Assembly (NCBI RefSeq): GCF_014196515.1
Contig: NZ_JACIDV010000002.1
Coordinates: 1 to 64,000 of the forward strand
Direction of reading: 5' to 3'
Origin: Rhizobium skierniewicense
GTDB lineage: Bacteria; Pseudomonadota; Alphaproteobacteria; Rhizobiales; Rhizobiaceae
Length of the DNA: 64,000 bases
A model generated the notes under the pieces. That model was not told the origin of the DNA, made no database searches, and worked only from the letters and a program-made list of their open reading frames with translations. The translations under genes were made by a program, and so were the position numbers. Below are positions 58,515-64,000 of this stretch, piece by piece; position 1 is the stretch's first letter; each line of letters starts with the position of its first letter.

Positions 58515-59761
58515 ACGCATTTCGAAAACTTGCCTTCAAGGCGGCAACATCTGTAATGCGGATGCTGTCGATCGAGAATACAAATGGCTGGCATGGAAAT
58601 GTTGGCGACGCTGGCGAGCATGTTTCAGATTCCAGCGTGTTGTCCCTTTCCGCCGCCTGGGCCTGCGTAAACCTGCTTTCCGGCACGATCGCGAGCCTTC
58701 CGCTCATGGTTTACCGGCGGGATAGTAAGGGAAATCGCGAAATTTACCGCGATCATCCTCTGTACCGGCTGCTGCATGACAGTCCCAACTTTGACCAGAC
58801 GGCGGTTGATTTCTGGGAATTCATCTCCGCGTCGCTTGAGCTGAGAGGCAACGCCTACGCCCGGATCGAGCGCGGGAGCCGTGGCGTTCTTGCGCTGACC
58901 CCTGTTAATCCCGGTCTCGTCGGTGTGAAACGTTTGCAAAACGGCACACTTGAGTATCGTTGGTCCTACGAGGGTCGCCATTACATCGAAACCGACAAGA
59001 CGATGCTGCATATTCGCGGGTTTGGTGGAAATCCTCTGGGTGGAATGTCTACCTTGAACGTTGGTCGCCACACATTCAGCTTGGCGCGCGCGATCGACAA
59101 ATCGGCCGGCGCTACGTTTAGAAACGGTTTGCGACCGTCAGGTGTTCTGACGTTCGAGAAATGGCTGTCTCCAGAGCAGCGGCAACTTGCCGAAAGCAAG
59201 ATGGCCGACAAGTTTCAGTCTGCTGCGGACACTGGCAAGCCGATGATCCTTGAGGGTGGGACGAAGTGGGAGCAGCTCACCATCGCTCCCGATGATGCTC
59301 AGATGCTTGAGTCTCGTGGCTTCTCGGTTGAGGAAATATGCAGGTTCTTCGGGGTGCCGCCATTCATGATTGGTCATACCGAGAAAACGACGAGCTGGGG
59401 CTCGGGTCTGGAGCAACAGACACTCGGCTTCCAGAAATTCACCTTGCGTCGCCGCCTGAAGCGGATCGAGCAAGCGATAGAAAAGCAGCTCCTCACTCCA
59501 GCCGACAGGGCTGCTGGCGTGAGCGTCGAGTTTAACCTCGAAGGCCTGTTGCGTGGGGATACTGCCGGTCGCGCGCGGTTCTACCAGCAGATGACATCTA
59601 TCGGCGCAATGACCATCAATGAGGTCCGCGAGCTCGAAAACCTGCCGCCTGTTGAAGGCGGCGATGTGCCACGTATGCAAATGCAGAACCGACCAATCAC
59701 CGAGATCGACGAGGATGCGGTGCGACAGTTAATCGCCCAGGAGCGGGAGCAATCGCAATGA
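58511..59761 (+). CDS. HK97-family portal protein
   Basis: A 416-residue portal protein: SLSAAWACVNLLSGTIASLP near residue 40, then ELRGNAYARIERGSRGVLAL and EICRFFGVPPFMIGHTEKTT. It should form a twelve-fold ring at the capsid vertex for DNA entry and exit. It overlaps the protease gene by four bases. Confidence 0.9.
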   Translation: MNAFRKLAFKAATSVMRMLSIENTNGWHGNVGDAGEHVSDSSVLSLSAAWACVNLLSGTIASLPLMVYRRDSKGNREIYRDHPLYRLLHDSPNFDQTAVDFWEFISASLELRGNAYARIERGSRGVLALTPVNPGLVGVKRLQNGTLEYRWSYEGRHYIETDKTMLHIRGFGGNPLGGMSTLNVGRHTFSLARAIDKSAGATFRNGLRPSGVLTFEKWLSPEQRQLAESKMADKFQSAADTGKPMILEGGTKWEQLTIAPDDAQMLESRGFSVEEICRFFGVPPFMIGHTEKTTSWGSGLEQQTLGFQKFTLRRRLKRIEQAIEKQLLTPADRAAGVSVEFNLEGLLRGDTAGRARFYQQMTSIGAMTINEVRELENLPPVEGGDVPRMQMQNRPITEIDEDAVRQLIAQEREQSQ

Positions 59762-60468
59762 AGCTGAACAACACCATCCTGCACAAGTCCAGCGCAGCGC
59801 TTTCTCTTACGCAGGCTTTGCCGTGCCTCGACATCAAGGCCCTGAAGGACACCGGCGAATTCGAGGGATATGGATCGACCTTCGGCGGCGAACCGGACAG
59901 TTACGGGGATGTCATCGCACCTGGTGCATATTCAGATTCGTTAGCAGCGCATCGCGCGGCCGGCACCATGCCGAAGATGTTCTGGCAGCATGATGCCAGC
60001 CAGCCGATCGGGAAATGGCTTGAGGCATCTGAGGACGCCAAGGGTTTGCTGTTGAAAGGCAAGCTCAACATGGGTGTCCAGCGTGCACGCGAGGCTTACG
60101 AGCTGCTCAAGGCAGGCGATATCGACGGTCTGTCGATCGGCTATCGGATTAAACAGCATTCGGTCGATGCAGATACCGGCGTCTGGACGCTCGAAAAGAT
60201 CGAGCTCAAGGAAGTGTCCATCGTTTCTATCGGCGCAAATGACAATGCGACGATCGGGAGCGTCAAGGCTCTCAAGGCCGCGCATCAACTATCAGACAAA
60301 CTGAAAGCCGGGGACCGGCTGACAGAGCGTGAGTTCGAAACTTGGCTCAAGGGATTGGGCTTTTCGAATTCGCAGGCGGAGCGTGCCGCGCGCGTCCATC
60401 TGAAGGGGCAGGGGGAACCTGCCGAAGCGGATAAAACACTGGCGTTTTTGCGAACGCTCAGGGGCTAA
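59758..60468 (+). CDS. HK97-family prohead protease
   Basis: A 236-residue protease that removes the scaffold-like N-terminus of the capsid protein. Motifs include FWQHDASQPIGKW (catalytic His) and DIDGLSIGYR (catalytic Ser), followed by EIELKEVSIVS (here IELKEVSIVSIG). The start overlaps the portal gene. The C-terminal 60 residues form a helix-rich tail. Confidence 0.88.
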   Translation: MKLNNTILHKSSAALSLTQALPCLDIKALKDTGEFEGYGSTFGGEPDSYGDVIAPGAYSDSLAAHRAAGTMPKMFWQHDASQPIGKWLEASEDAKGLLLKGKLNMGVQRAREAYELLKAGDIDGLSIGYRIKQHSVDADTGVWTLEKIELKEVSIVSIGANDNATIGSVKALKAAHQLSDKLKAGDRLTEREFETWLKGLGFSNSQAERAARVHLKGQGEPAEADKTLAFLRTLRG

Positions 60469-60496
60469 CCTCAATCCATTCAATCAGGAGAATCCC

Positions 60497-61801
60497 ATGT
60501 CGGGACGTAGGCTTGCCGTTTTTGCGGCATTGTCGAGCGCATCTGTGCTCGGCGCAATGACACCAATGGAGCGGGCTGCCGGGCGGTTTATGCGCGCTCC
60601 CGATCATGAAACAACGCAGCTCGCCAACGAAATCAAGGCCCATCACCAGAAGGCCGTTGATGATGTGAAGGCGATTGCCGAGGAAGCTCTTGGCAAGGCG
60701 AAGGCTGGCGAGGATCTCGGCAAATCCATCAAGGAAAAAGCCGACGAAGCTCTCGTCAAAATGAACGCGCTCACTGAGCAGGTTTCCGAGATGGAGCAGA
60801 AGCTCGCCCGGAACGACACCGGCAGTCGCGCTGGTGAAAAGAGCTACGGTCAGCAGTTCATCGAAACTGAAGAACTGAAGTCGCTTGCTTCGTCTCCAAA
60901 AAGCGGTGCATCGGCGAATATGTCGGTCAAAGCTGATATGACGACGGCCACGACCGATGCTGCTGGTTCGGCTGGTGCAGGCATCGCGCCGAACCGGCTT
61001 GCGGGCGTCCTGGAGCTTCCGCAGCGCCGTCTGACTGTGCGCGATCTGATCACGCCTGGCAGCACTGACAGCCCGAACATTCTTTATGTTCAGGAAACCG
61101 GCTTCAGCAACAATGCTGCCATGGTGGCGGAAGGTGGCCTCAAGCCTCAGTCTGACATCAAGCTTACAGACAAGAATGTTTCGACCAGCGTTATCGCTCA
61201 CTGGTTCCGTGCATCGAAGCAGATCCTGTCCGACTTCCCGCAGATCCGCTCCATGATCGACGGTCGTTTGATCTACGGTCTGGCGCTGAAGGAAGAGGCG
61301 CAGCTTCTGAATGGTGATGGTATCGGGGAAAACCTGCTGGGCATCATTCCCCAGGCAACCGCGTTCGCCATTCCGGCTGGCTACGTTGCTCCAACACCCG
61401 TGACATCGATCGACCGTCTCCGGATTGCCCAGCTGCAGGCGGCTCTTGCTGAGTTCCCGGCTACTGGTCATGTTTTGAACGATATTGACTGGGCTGCGAT
61501 CGAAACACTGAAGGACAGCGAAGGGCGCTACATCATCGGCAATCCGCAAGGATCGGTCCGTCCAACGCTCTGGGGTCTGCCAGTCGTCGCCACGCAGTCG
61601 ATTGCGGTTGGGAAGTTCCTCACGGGAGCATTCCGGCTTGGTGCCCAGATCTTCGACCAGTGGACCAGCCGCATCGAGGTTGGTTTCCAGGGTGACGACT
61701 TCGTGCGCAACAAGGTCACGATCCTTGGCGAAGAGCGACTGGCACTGGCAGTCTATCGTCCAGAGGCCTTCATCTACGGAAACGTCAACGCCGCACCTTG
61801 A
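60497..61801 (+). CDS. HK97-family major capsid protein
   Basis: A 434-residue capsid precursor. A coiled-coil delta domain (about 35-105, HHQKAVDDVKAIAEEALGKA) is followed by the cleavable linker and the capsid fold (about 130-434: EDLITPG-like DLITPGSTDSPNILYVQETG, and QGDDFVRNKVTILGEERLAL at the end). CAGGAG lies 8-9 bases before the ATG. Its length and order (portal-protease-capsid) are standard. Confidence 0.9.
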   Translation: MSGRRLAVFAALSSASVLGAMTPMERAAGRFMRAPDHETTQLANEIKAHHQKAVDDVKAIAEEALGKAKAGEDLGKSIKEKADEALVKMNALTEQVSEMEQKLARNDTGSRAGEKSYGQQFIETEELKSLASSPKSGASANMSVKADMTTATTDAAGSAGAGIAPNRLAGVLELPQRRLTVRDLITPGSTDSPNILYVQETGFSNNAAMVAEGGLKPQSDIKLTDKNVSTSVIAHWFRASKQILSDFPQIRSMIDGRLIYGLALKEEAQLLNGDGIGENLLGIIPQATAFAIPAGYVAPTPVTSIDRLRIAQLQAALAEFPATGHVLNDIDWAAIETLKDSEGRYIIGNPQGSVRPTLWGLPVVATQSIAVGKFLTGAFRLGAQIFDQWTSRIEVGFQGDDFVRNKVTILGEERLALAVYRPEAFIYGNVNAAP

Positions 61802-61868
61802 GGCGTCAAGCTCGGCTCATACCGGAGGGTGGCTAGTCCACCCTCTTCATGAACCGAAGGAGAGTGTG

Positions 61869-62366
61869 ATGACGAACAATGTCCAGACATACGACGTGAT
61901 GCGGGAGCATGAAGGCGACCGTTTCTATAAAACCGGCGATACCCGCGAGCTTTCCCCGACGGACGCAGCCGTCCTGGTCGGATTGGGTGTTCTTGCCGAT
62001 CATGATCCGGAACGCTTCAAAAGCGCGGATTTGCATGAGGCCGGTATGAGCAACGTGCTGGCACAGATTGACGCTAGCCTCGACGAGCGACGGATTGAGG
62101 TCGATCAACTGCTCGCTGATGAAGAAACGCGCCTGAACGACGCTCGCAACAAGAACAGCGACGCCATTCTGGCGCTGGAGGATGACTTGACCAAGGCTCG
62201 AACCACCGCCGAAAACGAAATTCTCAGGATCAACGGTGAAGTTTCAGCGGCTCGCGATGCTGCAACGGCTGAAATCACCAAGATCAATGCCGATCTTGCC
62301 GCGAAAAAGGCGGAGGCCGAGCTCGCAAACAAGGCTGAGAAGCCGCTCAAAAACAAGGCTGAATAA
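61869..62366 (+). CDS. Coiled-coil protein after the capsid gene
   Basis: A 165-residue protein. The first 65 residues form a short globular domain (YDVMREHEGDRFYKTGDTRE); the rest is one long coiled coil (ERRIEVDQLLADEETRLNDA and onward), ending in Lys/Glu-rich repeats. AAGGAGAG precedes the ATG. Genes in this slot often encode head-decoration or scaffold-like proteins, but no family is recognised. Confidence 0.65.
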   Translation: MTNNVQTYDVMREHEGDRFYKTGDTRELSPTDAAVLVGLGVLADHDPERFKSADLHEAGMSNVLAQIDASLDERRIEVDQLLADEETRLNDARNKNSDAILALEDDLTKARTTAENEILRINGEVSAARDAATAEITKINADLAAKKAEAELANKAEKPLKNKAE

Positions 62367-62368
62367 AT

Positions 62369-62950
62369 ATGCATCGTCCAGTCCTTTTGACAGCGCCTGC
62401 CATTCTTCCGGTTTCGGTTGAAGACGTGAAGAAGGCGCTCCGGATCGACAGTTCCGATGATGATTCCACGCTTGAGAATCTAGTCCAGGGTGCGGTTGAT
62501 CATTATGAGGGCTGGACGGGCATACTTGGTATTTGCCTTGTTGAGCAGGAGTGGCGGCAACGCTTTGATTGTTTCGCCCAGCATATGTTCCTGCCGCTCG
62601 GGCCTGTCCGATCAGTTTCGGAAGTCTCCTGGATTGACGCGGCCGGCAATCCCTCACTGGTTTCACCAGTTAGTTACACTCTTGAAACAGATGCCGGCGG
62701 TCGAACCTGTGTCCGGCTCGCGAATGCTTTTGCCCGCCCCTCGGGATTGGCTGAAAGCGGCGCTGTGTCCATCACATATAAGGCGGGTTGGCCAGTCGTT
62801 GACGGCAAGTCGACCATCCCACGGGATCTTTGGACTGCGATTATAGCCCGCGTTCAGATTGGCTACGAGCAGGGCGCGACGGATGCCAGCATGCCGCTGA
62901 AAACGATGGAAGACGCGCTCATCTCCAAATGGCGCAGGATCTCGATATAG
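62369..62950 (+). CDS. Head-tail connector protein (gp6-like)
   Basis: A 193-residue connector-type protein: EDVKKALRIDSSDDDSTLEN, then IPRDLWTAIIARVQIGYEQG, the helices of the phage gp6-like head-tail connector family (phiE125 gp8 / HK97 gp6). It should attach under the portal. It starts two bases after the previous stop. Confidence 0.82.
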   Translation: MHRPVLLTAPAILPVSVEDVKKALRIDSSDDDSTLENLVQGAVDHYEGWTGILGICLVEQEWRQRFDCFAQHMFLPLGPVRSVSEVSWIDAAGNPSLVSPVSYTLETDAGGRTCVRLANAFARPSGLAESGAVSITYKAGWPVVDGKSTIPRDLWTAIIARVQIGYEQGATDASMPLKTMEDALISKWRRISI

Positions 62951-62959
62951 GAGGCGGCT

Positions 62960-63151
62960 ATGGCCCGTGTGAAATTCACTCAAGACTTTGACTACAAGCC
63001 CACCAGTCAATCCACAACGGCCTACTTGGCAGGATGGGAAGGCACTGTGAAGCGAGAGTGCGCAGAGCAGGCGATTGACGCTGGCAAGGCTGAATGGGCC
63101 GGTAAAGACGCGGAGGCGCAGCGCGATGGCGAAACCCAGATCAGCGGGTGA
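62960..63151 (+). CDS. Small phage protein
   Basis: A 63-residue protein (FTQDFDYKPTSQSTTAYLAG, then RECAEQAIDAGKAEWAGKDA). GGAGG lies 8 bases before the ATG; its end overlaps the head-closure gene by 26 bases. Short proteins of this kind often sit between connector and head-closure genes; no role assigned. Confidence 0.65.
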   Translation: MARVKFTQDFDYKPTSQSTTAYLAGWEGTVKRECAEQAIDAGKAEWAGKDAEAQRDGETQISG

Positions 63152-63476
63152 TCTCTTCCATAGCGTTGCTTTTGACCAGCGCGAAGGAATTGACCGAGGC
63201 GATGGCGTGACCGTGGGGCAGTGGATTGAGAAATTCAAGGTCAGAGCCGGGTTTGTTCATTTGCGCGGCGGCGAAAGCGTCTTGGCTGACCGCCTTCAAG
63301 GCCAGCATACGCAGGTCATATTTGTTCGCTCTTCCCCGGAGACGCGGCAGATCAATACGGATTGGCGAGTGAGGAACGTTCGCACCGGCGTCGAATACAA
63401 CATTCGGGATATCACCCCGACTGACGACAGGCACTGGCTGGACTTCCTCTGTCAGAGTGGCGTGGCAACCGGATGA
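63126..63476 (+). CDS. Head closure protein
   Basis: A 116-residue head-tail adaptor. The small beta-barrel signature is visible in FKVRAGFVHLRGGESVLADR and WRVRNVRTGVEYNIRDITPT. It belongs to the phage head closure (SPP1 gp16 / HK97 gp7-like) group and seals the connector after packaging. The start overlaps the previous gene; an earlier in-frame start is less likely. Confidence 0.8.
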   Translation: MAKPRSAGDLFHSVAFDQREGIDRGDGVTVGQWIEKFKVRAGFVHLRGGESVLADRLQGQHTQVIFVRSSPETRQINTDWRVRNVRTGVEYNIRDITPTDDRHWLDFLCQSGVATG

Positions 63477-63937
63477 CGAAAATCCAGAACCTCGATCGCC
63501 TGAAGCGCAAGCTGGCGAAGCTGCCACAGGTCGCAAAGCAGATGATCCGTCAGCAGATGGAAAATACCGCTGAAGAGATCGTCACGATGATGAAAAACCT
63601 TGTGGCTGTCGATGATGGAAGGCTGCGGGACAGCATCGGTTGGACGTGGGGTAAAGCTCCAAAGGGCTCGATCACCTTGGCTTCGGTGAAATCCACCGGC
63701 GCGGATGGTCTGACGCTCACGATCTATGCCGGCAACAGCGAAGCATACTACGCCCGTTGGGTCGAGTTCGGCACGGCGCGCCATGAAAATGGTGGGCTTT
63801 TCGCGGGCTCTATCCACCCCGGCACCACCGCTCAACCATTCTTCTATGTGTCGTGGCGCGCCAACAAGCGTCGCGCTGTTCGTGCGGTGTCCAAGGCAAC
63901 CAGAGACGCAGCTAAGAAAGTGGCAGCCGGATCATGA
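63473..63937 (+). CDS. HK97 gp10-family tail component
   Basis: A 154-residue protein of the HK97 gp10 family. NLDRLKRKLAKLPQVAKQMI, GRLRDSIGWTWGKAPKG, YYARWVEFGTARH and a basic tail match the family, which acts at the head-tail junction or tail terminator. It overlaps both neighbours by four bases. Confidence 0.85.
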   Translation: MTKIQNLDRLKRKLAKLPQVAKQMIRQQMENTAEEIVTMMKNLVAVDDGRLRDSIGWTWGKAPKGSITLASVKSTGADGLTLTIYAGNSEAYYARWVEFGTARHENGGLFAGSIHPGTTAQPFFYVSWRANKRRAVRAVSKATRDAAKKVAAGS

Positions 63938-64000
63938 CGCAAGATGCAGCACACGAATTACAGGTGGCGATCGTCAACGCGCTCAAAGCCAGCGCTGATA
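63934..64000 (+). CDS. Tail completion protein, DUF3168-like (partial)
   Basis: Only the first 22 residues (MTQDAAHELQVAIVNALKAS and on) are in the window; the gene continues past the end. The opening helix fits the DUF3168 family that follows gp10 in HK97-like phages. It overlaps the gp10 gene by four bases. Confidence 0.6.
   Translation, partial: MTQDAAHELQVAIVNALKASAD

Larger units (their letters stand above)
40463..64000. mobile_element. Lambda-like prophage, left 23.5 kb (right end outside window)
   Basis: All genes to the right of tRNA-Gly form one phage: tyrosine integrase, leftward early operon, CI-type repressor with five operators, Cro-position gene, replication region, NusG-like gene, terminase and HK97-type head genes in standard order. 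The reading frames look intact, so it may be functional. The window stops within the head-tail joining genes. Confidence 0.92.

Noticed and set aside
40463-64000. A CRISPR array or restriction-modification island.
   Set aside because: No regularly spaced repeat-spacer units were seen, and the methyltransferase has no linked restriction nuclease; the gene order is that of a phage.

Overview
The window looks like a chromosomal segment of a Rhizobiaceae bacterium, most likely Agrobacterium or a close Rhizobium. This rests on the DUF982 protein, the rhaRSTPQUK/rhaDI rhamnose locus in its R. leguminosarum order, a GcrA regulator, a SAM-II riboswitch ahead of metZ and a pstSCAB-phoU-phoB cluster preceded by phoR. 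No database search was possible. Names come from recognisable motifs and gene order.

The host part runs from 1 to about 40,460. At 0.1-6 kb lies a small DUF982 gene, a 24-residue membrane peptide and a membrane-lipid stress module: a leftward operon (FAD oxidoreductase, DUF1365, Cfa-like methyltransferase) divergent from a rightward ECF sigma / ChrR anti-sigma / DUF2177 operon. At 6-17.3 kb is the complete L-rhamnose locus: leftward rhaR-S-T-P-Q-U-K (regulator, ABC transporter, mutarotase, kinase) and rightward rhaD and rhaI, with an oppositely oriented Pmp3-type peptide gene between the last two. At 17.4-22.4 kb are small secreted or membrane proteins, an acetyltransferase, tRNA-Thr(CGU), a nitronate monooxygenase-like protein and a PPK2. 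At 22.5-30.4 kb is the phosphate regulon phoR-pstSCAB-phoU-phoB. At 30.9-40.3 kb are cspA, several small proteins, gcrA, argD-argF, hslO, apaG, metZ with its riboswitch, and a dCTP deaminase.

From a tRNA-Gly(CCC) gene at 40,392 to the end of the window lies the left 23.5 kb of a lambda-like prophage; its right end is outside. An integrase sits inward of the tRNA. A leftward early operon of about eleven overlapping genes (small proteins, a phage DnaN clamp, HD and MazG-like nucleotide enzymes, HNH, integrase) starts at 47,367. The immunity region holds an S24-type CI repressor cotranscribed with two unknown genes, and five 16-bp GCGGAA-N4-TTCCGC palindromes sit on both divergent early promoters. 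The rightward operon carries a Cro-position protein, small proteins, a ParB/MT-A70 fusion methyltransferase, a PAPS-reductase-like PP-loop protein, a replication initiator with three internal 15-bp-spaced iterons followed by an AT-rich stretch (candidate origin), and a NusG-like protein. Then come packaging and HK97-type head genes: HNH, terminase small and large, portal, protease, capsid, connector, head closure, gp10-like, and a cut-off tail gene.

The most unusual points are the complete operator/promoter switch, the ParB-MT-A70 plus PAPS-reductase pair, the intragenic iterons, the phage-borne NusG and DnaN paralogues, and the terminator/antiterminator geometry behind the SAM-II aptamer.
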